Source of the DNA: JAKZRT01 sp047518005 | GTDB taxonomy: Bacteria; Pseudomonadota; Alphaproteobacteria; Rhodobacterales; Rhodobacteraceae | DNA length: 21,975 nt | NCBI GenBank assembly: GCA_047518005.1 | Contig: JAKZRT010000047.1 | Span: 1-21,975 of the forward strand | Direction of reading: 5' to 3' | Shown here: one piece after another, positions 15,978-21,975 of the stretch | Layout: every line of letters begins with the position of its first letter | Position numbering within the stretch: the first letter of the stretch is position 1 | Made by a program: the position numbers and the translations under genes | Notes under the pieces: generated by a model | Told to the model about the DNA's origin: nothing | Seen by the model: only the letters and a program-made list of their open reading frames with translations | Database searches by the model: none

Positions 15978-16302
15978 TTAGGATTCCCGGTAAAATTCAT
16001 AGTATTGAAGAGCCCAATTACCAAACAAAGCCACAGGGCCAACCCAAGCGATTCGCTTAGTTTTGTTGCCAAGCGAGAAAGAACCAATACCGCCTACGAC
16101 TCCACAAAGCACCAACAGCGCTAGCACCCAATGCCATTTGATATAAGCAAATAAGCCCATCGCTCCCCCTAGGAGCGCGATGGCTACTAAGTAACTCTGA
16201 AACTTGAAGGGATTTTCGCCAGCCTCCAAAAATCGCTCGGAGTGAAAAAGCAACGCCCGCGACCACCGCAATTAAATTTACCCAAAGAGGGGCTAAAATC
16301 AC
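15978..16302 (-). CDS. Small membrane protein between nuoD and nuoE, apparently frameshifted
   Basis: I do not recognise this gene. Two frames share the space. A GTG at 16302 overlaps the nuoD stop (GTGA) and encodes MILAPLWVNLIAVVAGVAF, a membrane helix, then turns into unlikely sequence. A second frame, open from 16271 to 15978, encodes a convincing membrane protein (ENPFKFQSYLVAIALLGG, two to three helices, ending YYEFYRES). Removing one T from a run of five (16245-16249) joins both into a 107-residue protein. So this is a disrupted gene, a sequencing error or a +1 frameshift. An ATG at 16160 with AGGGGG before it could give an independent 60-residue product. GC is about 48-50 percent, lower than the flanking nuo genes. 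Confidence 0.6.
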
Positions 16303-17516
16303 CGGTCAATCTCCCCAAACACCACATCCAAGGTCCCGATTATCGCCGCCACATCGGCCAGCATGTGGCCGCTGGCGATGAAATCCATCGCCTGCAGGTG
16401 CAAGAACCCCGGCGCGCGGATTTTGGCGCGGTAGGGTTTGTTCGACCCGTCGGCCACCAGATAGACGCCAAACTCGCCTTTGGGGGCCTCGATCGGCACG
16501 TATACCTCGCCCGCGGGCACCTTGAAGCCCTCGGTGTAAAGCTTGAAGTGGTGGATCAGCGCCTCCATCGAGGTTTTCATCTCGGCCCGTGGCGGCGGTG
16601 AAAGTTTGCCGCGCGTCATCACGTCGCCGGTGGCTTCGCGCAACTTGCCGATGGCCTGGTGGATGATCTTCAGGCTCTCGCGCATCTCGGCCATGCGGCA
16701 CAGATAGCGGTCAAAGCAATCGCCGTTCTTGCCCACGGGGATCTGGAACTCGAATTCGTTATAACCTTCATAGGGTTGCGACCGGCGCAGGTCCCAGGCC
16801 AAACCCGAGCCCCGCACCATCACCCCCGAAAACCCCCAGTCGAGAATATCCGCCTCGCTCACCACGCCAATATCGACATTGCGCTGCTTGAAAATACGGT
16901 TCTCGGTCAAAAGCCCGTCGATGTCGTCAAGGCATTTGGGAAACTGGGTCGCCCATTCCTCGATGTCATCGATCAGCTTTTCGGGCAGGTCCTGATGCAC
17001 ACCACCGGGTCGGAAATAGGCCGCGTGCAGCCGCGCCCCGCAGGCGCGTTCGTAAAACACCATCAGCTTTTCGCGTTCCTCGAACCCCCAGAGCGGCGGC
17101 GTCAGCGCGCCGACGTCCATGGCCTGCGTGGTGACGTTCAGAAGATGGCTCAGGATGCGACCGATCTCGGAATAAAGCACGCGGATCAACGACCCGCGGC
17201 GCGGCACCTCGACCCCGCAGAGCTTTTCGATGGCCAGACACCAGGCATGTTCCTGGTTCATCGGGGCCACATAATCGAGCCGGTCGAAATACGGCAGGTT
17301 CTGCAAATACGTCCGGCTTTCCATCAGCTTCTCGGTACCGCGATGCAAGAGGCCAATATGCGGGTCGCAGCGTTCGACGATCTCGCCGTCCAGCTCCAAT
17401 ATCAGCCGCAAAACCCCATGTGCTGCTGGATGTTGCGGGCCGAAGTTGATGTTGAATTTGCGAATTTTCTGTTCGCCCGTCTGGGCGTCTTCAAAGCCCT
17501 TGCCGCCGTCCATCAT
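16299..17516 (-). CDS. nuoD: NADH-quinone oxidoreductase subunit D
   Basis: This 49-kDa-type subunit forms the quinone-reduction site with NuoB. It has 405 residues and is a separate gene, not fused to nuoC as in E. coli. FNINFGPQHPAAHGVLR (residues 21-37) is the signature, with His29 and His33 at the quinone pocket; HIGLLHRGTEKL follows at 53-64, and the C-terminus ends in GTLDVVFGEIDR. The ATG at 17516 overlaps the sulfotransferase stop (TAATG); a second ATG follows directly at 17513. The frame is open to 17600, but that part has no conserved sequence. Confidence 0.98.
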   Translation of the reverse strand: MMDGGKGFEDAQTGEQKIRKFNINFGPQHPAAHGVLRLILELDGEIVERCDPHIGLLHRGTEKLMESRTYLQNLPYFDRLDYVAPMNQEHAWCLAIEKLCGVEVPRRGSLIRVLYSEIGRILSHLLNVTTQAMDVGALTPPLWGFEEREKLMVFYERACGARLHAAYFRPGGVHQDLPEKLIDDIEEWATQFPKCLDDIDGLLTENRIFKQRNVDIGVVSEADILDWGFSGVMVRGSGLAWDLRRSQPYEGYNEFEFQIPVGKNGDCFDRYLCRMAEMRESLKIIHQAIGKLREATGDVMTRGKLSPPPRAEMKTSMEALIHHFKLYTEGFKVPAGEVYVPIEAPKGEFGVYLVADGSNKPYRAKIRAPGFLHLQAMDFIASGHMLADVAAIIGTLDVVFGEIDR

Positions 17517-18397
17517 TACACCCTCGTCAGGTTTGCGGTCCAGGCACCGGGCATTGCGCCCAGATACCCGGCCGTCGCATCGAATTGCGGCACCAGCCAA
17601 TGCGCCGCCATGGCGCGCTGCGGCTCGGACATCGTCAAAGGTTGACCGGCATGCACGAAACGCGCCAGTTCGGGCGGTCTGGGGGAGATCCCCAAAAAGA
17701 CGCAGATCCGCGCCAGCGCATCGCCCGAAAACATTTCCTCATGGATCGCGACCAAAAGCCGGGTCGGGTCGATCGCCGCCGACAGCCGCGCCAGCGCCCC
17801 GGCATAATCGGACCGGCGCGCGATCTGATCTTCCTTGCCCTGCACCACCCGGCGAAGAATATTGCCCGCCCGCTCGGCCACTTCGCCGGGATGCGCCGCA
17901 CGCCGTCCGGCAATCATGCGTACATGGCTCCACAGCCGCTCGACCGGGTCGCGCAACAGATAGATGAACCGCACATCATCGGTGATCTGGGCCATCGCGC
18001 CCAGCCGCCTTTCGTCCAACAGCGAATAGGCCGGCGTCATCTCGCCAACCACGCGCGCATCGCCGCGCCCGAGATTGAGATAGGCAAGATAGGCGTCCCG
18101 ATCTTCGTACCCCAGACGCAGAACCTCCAGGTAATGCTCGACATGCGCAAGCTGGCGTACTTTGTTGGCCAATTGCAGGGCGGTCAGATCGCCCTCGGCC
18201 TCGGCGGTCAGCCGCGCGCGGATCGCTTCGACCCGGGCGATGTTTCCACCCAACTCATCCCAGTCGAAACTGCTGAAATAATGCAGCTCTTTGACGGCGC
18301 GAAAGTGACAATCGGGGTGGTCCGACAATTGTCGGTGCAACCAGCTTGTGCCGGCTTTCGCAGCACCCACGCAATACATGAGAACCGGCTCGGTCAT
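17516..18397 (-). CDS. Sulfotransferase family protein
   Basis: The product (293 residues) should transfer sulfate from PAPS to a hydroxyl or amino group; the acceptor is unknown. The 5'-phosphosulfate loop is CVGAAKAGTSWLHRQL (residues 9-24, with Lys14 and Thr17/Ser18), KELHYF is at 36-41 and GEMTPAYS at 118-125. The 3'-phosphate motif is YLLRDPVERLWSH (146-158, with Arg149 and Ser157). This set is that of heparan-sulfate-type (NDST-like) bacterial sulfotransferases. No signal peptide or membrane helix. The ATG lies three bases after the nuoC stop and its own stop overlaps the nuoD start, so it is completely built into the operon. GC is like that of nuo genes. No biochemical link with complex I is known to me. 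Confidence 0.92.
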   Translation of the reverse strand: MTEPVLMYCVGAAKAGTSWLHRQLSDHPDCHFRAVKELHYFSSFDWDELGGNIARVEAIRARLTAEAEGDLTALQLANKVRQLAHVEHYLEVLRLGYEDRDAYLAYLNLGRGDARVVGEMTPAYSLLDERRLGAMAQITDDVRFIYLLRDPVERLWSHVRMIAGRRAAHPGEVAERAGNILRRVVQGKEDQIARRSDYAGALARLSAAIDPTRLLVAIHEEMFSGDALARICVFLGISPRPPELARFVHAGQPLTMSEPQRAMAAHWLVPQFDATAGYLGAMPGAWTANLTRV

Positions 18398-18400
18398 GGC

Positions 18401-19009
18401 TCAGGATGCTCCGTCCTGTTTTTCGTCGCCGGGCAGAATGTATTCGGCCCCTTCCCAGGGCGACATGAAATCGAATTGCCGGTATTCCTGAACCAGCTTG
18501 ACGGGCTCATACACCACGCGCTTTTGCGCGTCGTCATAACGCACTTCGGTATAGCCCGTGGTCGGGAAATCCTTGCGAAGCGGATGGCCGCGAAACCCAT
18601 AATCGGTCAGTATCCGGCGCAGGTCGGGGTGACCGGAAAACAGGATGCCGAACATGTCGAAAACCTCGCGCTCGAACCAGTTGGCCGACGGATGCACCTC
18701 GATGATCGAGGCCACCATCTCGTCCTCGCGGATCGCCACCCGCAGGCGAATACGGTGGTTGGCGTACATCGACAGCAGGTGATAGACGACGTCGAACCGC
18801 TTGGGCCGTGACGGGTAATCGACCGCCGTAATGTCGACCAGCGTGGAAAACCGGCAGGCCGGATCGGATTTGAGAAAGTCGATGAAGCCGTCGATTGAAT
18901 TCAGCGTCGCGTCGATGTTCAACTCGCCGAAATCGACCGACCAGCCCAGCACACAATCCGAGCGTTTCAGTTCGATCAGGGTCCCAAGTTCTTCGAGTGC
19001 CTCAGACAT
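18401..19009 (-). CDS. nuoC: NADH-quinone oxidoreductase subunit C
   Basis: This 30-kDa-type subunit of the connecting arm has 202 residues. The signature REVFDMFGILFSGHPDLRRI followed by GHPLRKDFP lies at about residues 117-152. It has no cofactor and supports NuoD and NuoB. The start MSEALEELG at 19009 is preceded by GGGGGAT and lies eight bases after the nuoB stop; an upstream extension of 44 residues lacks family character and overlaps nuoB. The C-terminal PWEGAEYILPGDEK is typical of Rhodobacteraceae. Three bases separate the stop from the sulfotransferase. Confidence 0.98.
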   Translation of the reverse strand: MSEALEELGTLIELKRSDCVLGWSVDFGELNIDATLNSIDGFIDFLKSDPACRFSTLVDITAVDYPSRPKRFDVVYHLLSMYANHRIRLRVAIREDEMVASIIEVHPSANWFEREVFDMFGILFSGHPDLRRILTDYGFRGHPLRKDFPTTGYTEVRYDDAQKRVVYEPVKLVQEYRQFDFMSPWEGAEYILPGDEKQDGAS

Positions 19010-19017
19010 GGATCCCC

Positions 19018-19551
19018 CTAGCGAACGATGGTGCCGGTGCGGCGGATCTTGCGCTGCAATTGCAGGATGCCGTACAAAAGCGCCTCGGCGGTTGGTGGGC
19101 AGCCGGGCACATAGATGTCGACCGGCACGATCCGGTCGCAACCGCGCACCACCGAATAACTGTAATGGTAATAACCGCCGCCGTTGGCACAGGATCCCAT
19201 CGAGATCACATAGCGCGGCTCGGGCATCTGGTCGTAGACCTTCCTGAGCGCCGGCGCCATCTTGTTGGTCAGCGTACCGGCCACGATCATCAGGTCCGAC
19301 TGGCGGGGCGACGCGCGCGGGGCGGTGCCGAAACGTTCCATGTCATAGCGCGGCATGGCTGTGTGCATCATCTCGACCGCGCAACAAGCCAGCCCAAAGG
19401 TCATCCAGTGAAGCGACCCGGTGCGCGCCCAGTTGATGATGCCTTCGGTCGAAGTCAGCAGAAACCCCTTGTCCTGCAAGGCTCGATTGAACTCGGTCGC
19501 CTGAACCTCGCGATCAGGCGCGGCGGTGTTGGGCGCGGTGCTCACTCCCAT
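19018..19551 (-). CDS. nuoB: NADH-quinone oxidoreductase subunit B
   Basis: This subunit holds cluster N2, which hands electrons to quinone. It has 177 residues. Ligands are Cys56 and Cys57 (GLACCAVEMM), Cys121 (GSCANGGGYYHYSYSVVRG) and Cys151 (YVPGCPPTAEALLYG), so the unusual adjacent-cysteine pair is intact. Start: ATG at 19551 with AGGGGG seven bases before it, overlapping the nuoA end by ten bases; a GTG at 19545 (overlap GTGA) is the main alternative, and the frame is open to 19572. Confidence 0.97.
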   Translation of the reverse strand: MGVSTAPNTAAPDREVQATEFNRALQDKGFLLTSTEGIINWARTGSLHWMTFGLACCAVEMMHTAMPRYDMERFGTAPRASPRQSDLMIVAGTLTNKMAPALRKVYDQMPEPRYVISMGSCANGGGYYHYSYSVVRGCDRIVPVDIYVPGCPPTAEALLYGILQLQRKIRRTGTIVR

Positions 19552-19907
19552 TCCAACGCCCCCTTCTTCCACTCATAGGCAAACCCAACGGTCAGGACCG
19601 CCAGGAAGATCATCATCGACCAGAACCCGACGGCTGTCAGGTCCTTGAAAGCGACCGCCCAGGGGAAGAGGAAGGCGACTTCGAGGTCGAATATGATGAA
19701 CAGGATGGCAACCAGGTAAAACCGCACGTCGAACTTCATCCGCGCATCGTCAAAGGCGTTAAACCCGCATTCATAGGCGCTGACCTTTTCGGGGTCCGGG
19801 TTGCGCACAGCGATGACTGCGGCCGCCAGGATCAGCACCACCCCAAGGCCAATCGAGATCGCCAGAAAAACAAGGATCGGGAGGTAATCTCTCAGAAGCT
19901 CGTCCAA
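19542..19907 (-). CDS. nuoA: NADH-quinone oxidoreductase subunit A
   Basis: This is the first gene of the operon and encodes a small membrane-arm subunit (ND3 homologue) of 121 residues with three helices. The conserved loop SAYECGFNAFDDARMKFDVRFYLVAILFIIFDLEVAFLFPW is present, including the Cys of the ECG motif that becomes accessible in the deactive state of mitochondrial complex I. The start codon is TTG at 19907 with GGGAGAG four bases upstream; there is no in-frame ATG that would keep the family N-terminus DELLRDYLPIL, so TTG is the best choice. Confidence 0.97.
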   Translation of the reverse strand: MDELLRDYLPILVFLAISIGLGVVLILAAAVIAVRNPDPEKVSAYECGFNAFDDARMKFDVRFYLVAILFIIFDLEVAFLFPWAVAFKDLTAVGFWSMMIFLAVLTVGFAYEWKKGALEWE

Positions 19908-19955
19908 TCGTCTCTCCCAATCGCGGTCCGGGGCCCAAAATGACCTGTCTAGGGC

Positions 19956-19984
19956 GGTTTACTCCTGCCCTGATGGGGGGTCAA
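19956..19984 (-). promoter_or_regulatory. Probable promoter of the nuo operon
   Basis: On the minus strand TTGACC (19984-19979) and TAAACC (19961-19956) are separated by exactly 17 bases, about 50 bases before the nuoA start codon. The -35 box is five of six to consensus; the -10 box is weak, as usual in alphaproteobacteria. The candidate before nuoG has the same -35 hexamer and spacing. No other clear sigma-70 pair is seen near nuoA. Confidence 0.42.
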
Positions 19985-20128
19985 CCAACGACCCTTGATT
20001 TCGCGGTCCTGTCAGTTGTCGTGCAAGAGCAATTAGCGTGGCCAGACACGCACAAATCCCTAACGCTTGCTGAATTGTCCCAAATGCCGTTCCCTGGCCC
20101 GACACATTCGGCAATTAAACAAAGGCAT

Positions 20129-20176
20129 ATGACCAAAGTAAACACCCTCGTTGTCGGCGCAGGCCAGGCCGGGCGG
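20129..20176 (+). pseudogene. Remnant of a flavin-dependent oxidoreductase gene (N-terminus only)
   Basis: On the plus strand an ATG at 20129 with AAAGG in front of it encodes MTKVNTLVVGAGQAGR, a classic Rossmann FAD-binding start (GxGxxG) of NAD(P)/FAD-dependent monooxygenases. After residue 16 the sequence loses all resemblance and reaches a stop at 20267-20269. Neither other frame picks up the fold. This is therefore a gene that once ran divergently from nuoA and was cut off, perhaps by a deletion linked with the neighbouring insertion sequence. The identification rests on a short segment with a proper ribosome-binding site. Confidence 0.5.
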
Positions 20177-20232
20177 AGAAAGCTGCACCCACCTCCAGGT
20201 TCGGCGATATCGTCAGTACTGTGCCGCCCGGC
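20168..20232. repeat. 65-base segment bounded by 9-bp perfect inverted repeats
   Basis: gccgggcgg (20168-20176) and ccgcccggc (20224-20232) are perfect complements enclosing 47 bases. The left arm begins exactly where the flavoprotein remnant ends. It could be a small non-autonomous insertion or a chance stem; I see no target duplication. Confidence 0.4.
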
Positions 20233-20305
20233 GACAAAGTCCGGTGGAATGTGGGGAAGTGACGCGTAACGTTCAGGCGAAAACGAAATCTGGTCCCGGT
20301 GTAAC

Positions 20306-20344
20306 AACTAACGTGGCACGGATTCAAATCCAATGCAGTTAGTT
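20306..20344. repeat. Nested inverted repeat in the spacer before the insertion sequence
   Basis: aactaac (20306-20312) pairs with gttagtt (20338-20344), and inside it ggatt (20320-20324) pairs with aatcc (20327-20331) around a two-base loop. The outer arm extends by a further gt/ac after a bulge. It could fold into a hairpin in RNA from either strand. No T-run follows, so I do not call it a terminator. Confidence 0.4.
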
Positions 20345-20433
20345 ACGCTTCACGTGCGTCAAGAGTCCTTCCGGAATTGAAATGAACGGCCCTTTGTCGC
20401 CGTTCGTTCTCGTTGCGGCGAAGGTCAGCTTTG

Positions 20434-21975
20434 GGCTGATTCTGTGGAAAAACAACGTGTTGCGGGTGCGGAAAGTGGCGGCTGAATGAGAGCCGGAGCG
20501 CCTTTCTGGTCAGGCTGTTCGTGGTTTCTGCGGTGCAGGGAAGATCTTCGCTAACTTTCTGAGATTTTGGGCGGTTGCGGCGAGGAGGAATTCGTCTTTT
20601 GCGCCGCATGGGCCACGTAATCGAAGCCGACCTAACCCGAGAATGCGTTTGAGGTGGGCGAAGAGCATTTCGACCTTCTTCCGCAACCTCATTGAGACGG
20701 TGTATTGTTTGGTTTTGGCGATGTCGCGGGCAACCTGGCGGGCATCTTCGTGCTCTTCACGCGTGATCTTGCGAGCGTCTGCATTCGGGCAGCACTTCGG
20801 CTTTGAAGGACAGGACTGACAAGTCAGTTTCAATGCCTGATACTTGGCGACGCCCTTGCCGTCTGGCCCCCTGTTCGGATCAGAATAGTTCCGGCGGAAT
20901 TGCTTGAGCGCTTCACCTTCTGGGCAGATGTATTGGTTGTTCCCAGCGTCCCACTCAAAATCAGCACGGCTCCATGTTCCGTCTGTGCGACCAGCCTTAT
21001 CAATCACCGGGATGTGCGGGGCGATGCCGCGATCCACGAGCCATCCGAGCATCGGGCCGGACCCGTAAGCTGTATCCGCGATGATGCGTTCAGGGTCCAA
21101 ATCAAACTTGCCTTTGACCCGATCCAGCATCGTACGCACGGACCCGACTTCTGCCTGCCGGATCGACCGCGTTGCCTCAACATCCACAATAACGGCGTGA
21201 TCCGTATCGATCAGGTAGTTCGTTGAATAGGCAAAGAATGCGGGGCCCTTGCGGGCTGCGGTCCACTGGCTGGATGGATCAGAATGGGATGTGAACTTGG
21301 GTTCAACCGTCGTTGCCGCGCCGAAGGCGGCTTCATCAAGCACACCCAGATACTCCCGCACAGCGCGTGGCGCATCGTTGAGATTGATCTTGCTGCTGTC
21401 CCAGTCTTCCTTGGCCGTTGAGTTCTGTTTGTTCGCGTCTGCCTCTATCAGACTGGCATCAGCTGCAAAGCGCTGGCCGCTGACTAGGCCTTCGGCGATG
21501 CACCGCGCGACGGTCGTCTCGAACAGATGGCGCAACAGATCACTATCCCGGAAACGGCCATGACGGTTCTTGGAAAAGGTGGAATGGTCTGGCACCTGGT
21601 CCGTCAGATCGAGGCGGCAAAACCAACGATACGCCAAGTTCAGATGGACCTCTTCGCAGAGCCGCCGCTCAGACCGGATGCCCAAGCAATATCCAACCAA
21701 CAGCATGCGGATCAGCAGTTCAGGATCAATCGAGGGGCGGCCTGTGGTGCTGTAGAAAGGAGCCAGATGCTGGCGGATGTCTGACAGATTCACAAAGCGA
21801 TCGATCGAGCGCAGAAGATGATCTTTCGGAACATGGTCGTCTATCGAGAACTCATAAAACAACGCGCCTTGCGCCTCCTGCTTTGGTCCTAACATCGCTA
21901 TCTCCCCCACTTCGATAAGGAAATTGAATCAGCGAATGGACCGCAAATCAAGAAGAGTTTTTCAACAGAATAGGC
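20434..21975 (-). mobile_element. IS1182-type insertion sequence (reaches the window edge)
   Basis: A transposase gene is flanked by imperfect terminal inverted repeats. The left one contains attctgtggaaaaac (20439-20453) and the right one, read on the minus strand, ATTCTGTTGAAAAAC (21971-21957): 14 of 15 match. Outside these the ends read ggctg on the left and GCCT on the right, so the exact termini and any target duplication cannot be fixed, and the right end may lie a few bases past the window. The element is about 1.54 kb, a plausible size for this family. It points in the same direction as the nuo operon, and its nearest end is about 0.5 kb upstream of nuoA. Confidence 0.85.
20510..21895 (-). 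CDS. IS1182 family transposase
   Basis: The product has 461 residues and looks intact. The N-terminal domain (PFYSTTGRPSIDPELLIRMLLVGYCLGIRSERRLCEEV, about 46-83) is the DUF772 type that binds DNA ends. The RNase-H-like catalytic core follows with Asp146 (RFAADASLIEA), Asp274 (IIADTAYGSG) and Glu409 (RKKVEMLFAHLKRI), the DDE triad. Between the second Asp and the Glu lies a cysteine cluster (Cys324, 359, 362, 368, 369) of the kind that may bind zinc, common in IS1182 relatives. The start is ATG at 21895 with GGGGGAG before it; a GTG at 21910 is also in frame. No frameshift or internal stop is seen, so the element may be active. Confidence 0.95.
   Translation of the reverse strand: MLGPKQEAQGALFYEFSIDDHVPKDHLLRSIDRFVNLSDIRQHLAPFYSTTGRPSIDPELLIRMLLVGYCLGIRSERRLCEEVHLNLAYRWFCRLDLTDQVPDHSTFSKNRHGRFRDSDLLRHLFETTVARCIAEGLVSGQRFAADASLIEADANKQNSTAKEDWDSSKINLNDAPRAVREYLGVLDEAAFGAATTVEPKFTSHSDPSSQWTAARKGPAFFAYSTNYLIDTDHAVIVDVEATRSIRQAEVGSVRTMLDRVKGKFDLDPERIIADTAYGSGPMLGWLVDRGIAPHIPVIDKAGRTDGTWSRADFEWDAGNNQYICPEGEALKQFRRNYSDPNRGPDGKGVAKYQALKLTCQSCPSKPKCCPNADARKITREEHEDARQVARDIAKTKQYTVSMRLRKKVEMLFAHLKRILGLGRLRLRGPCGAKDEFLLAATAQNLRKLAKIFPAPQKPRTA

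Noticed and set aside
15978..16302. Programmed +1 frameshifting as the established explanation of the split membrane gene
   Set aside because: There is no recognisable slippery stop context; a simple T-run indel explains it equally well, so it is kept only as a possibility.
20310..20346. T-loop-like ggattcaaatcc, suggesting a tRNA or tmRNA 3' end or an att site
   Set aside because: The five bases on either side of ttcaaat do not pair as a T-stem, and I find no acceptor, anticodon or D arm; it is only a nested inverted repeat.
20383..20405. Inverted repeat gaacggc / gccgttc as terminator of a gene
   Set aside because: No T-run follows on either strand and no gene ends just before it; a 7-bp stem with an 8-base loop is weak.
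20343..20609. A minus-strand 88-codon frame across the left end of the insertion sequence
   Set aside because: It crosses the element terminus and overlaps the transposase end; the Arg-rich product has no family features.
1..21975. CRISPR arrays, tRNA or rRNA genes, phage genes
   Set aside because: No regularly spaced repeats, no tRNA cloverleaf and no rRNA or phage structural motifs were seen on either strand.

Overview
The window is the complete complex I (NADH:quinone oxidoreductase, type I) operon of an alphaproteobacterium, almost certainly a member of the Rhodobacteraceae (roseobacter-like). The reasons are the GC-rich sequence, a nuo operon split by small accessory genes, nuoN followed by a short birA and coaX, and small families (DUF5333, DUF5337, DUF3291) that I associate with this clade. 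Every chromosomal gene of the block lies on the minus strand, so transcription runs from high to low coordinates.

Right end (about 20434-21975): an IS1182-type insertion sequence with an intact DDE transposase and imperfect terminal inverted repeats visible at both ends. Between it and nuoA (19908-20433) lie a probable nuo promoter, a plus-strand remnant of a flavoprotein gene (only its FAD-binding N-terminus is left) and several inverted repeats. The area looks like a rearranged scar.

Operon (19907 down to 1): nuoA, nuoB, nuoC, a sulfotransferase, nuoD, a small membrane protein that appears frameshifted, nuoE, DUF5337, nuoF, DUF3291, a MAPEG-family protein, a secreted DUF5333 protein, a 300-base gap with palindromes and a possible internal promoter, nuoG, nuoH, two AT-richer ORFans, nuoI, a carboxymuconolactone-decarboxylase-like gene, nuoJ, two hairpins, nuoK, nuoL, nuoM, nuoN, birA and the first part of coaX (cut by the window edge). 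Most neighbours overlap by 1-4 bases or are separated by fewer than 15, which implies translational coupling.

Functionally, NuoE, F and G form the NADH-oxidising arm, NuoB, C, D and I the connecting iron-sulfur arm, and NuoA, H, J, K, L, M and N the proton-pumping membrane arm. All iron-sulfur ligand cysteines I looked for (NuoB, E, F, G, I) and the main proton-channel Glu/Lys residues (NuoK, L, M, N) are present, so the enzyme should be functional. BirA and CoaX make cofactor-related products (biotinylation, CoA). I see no clearly novel system. The parts that do not belong to a textbook nuo operon are the sulfotransferase, the D-E membrane protein and the H-I ORFan pair, the latter two being visibly poorer in GC than their neighbours.
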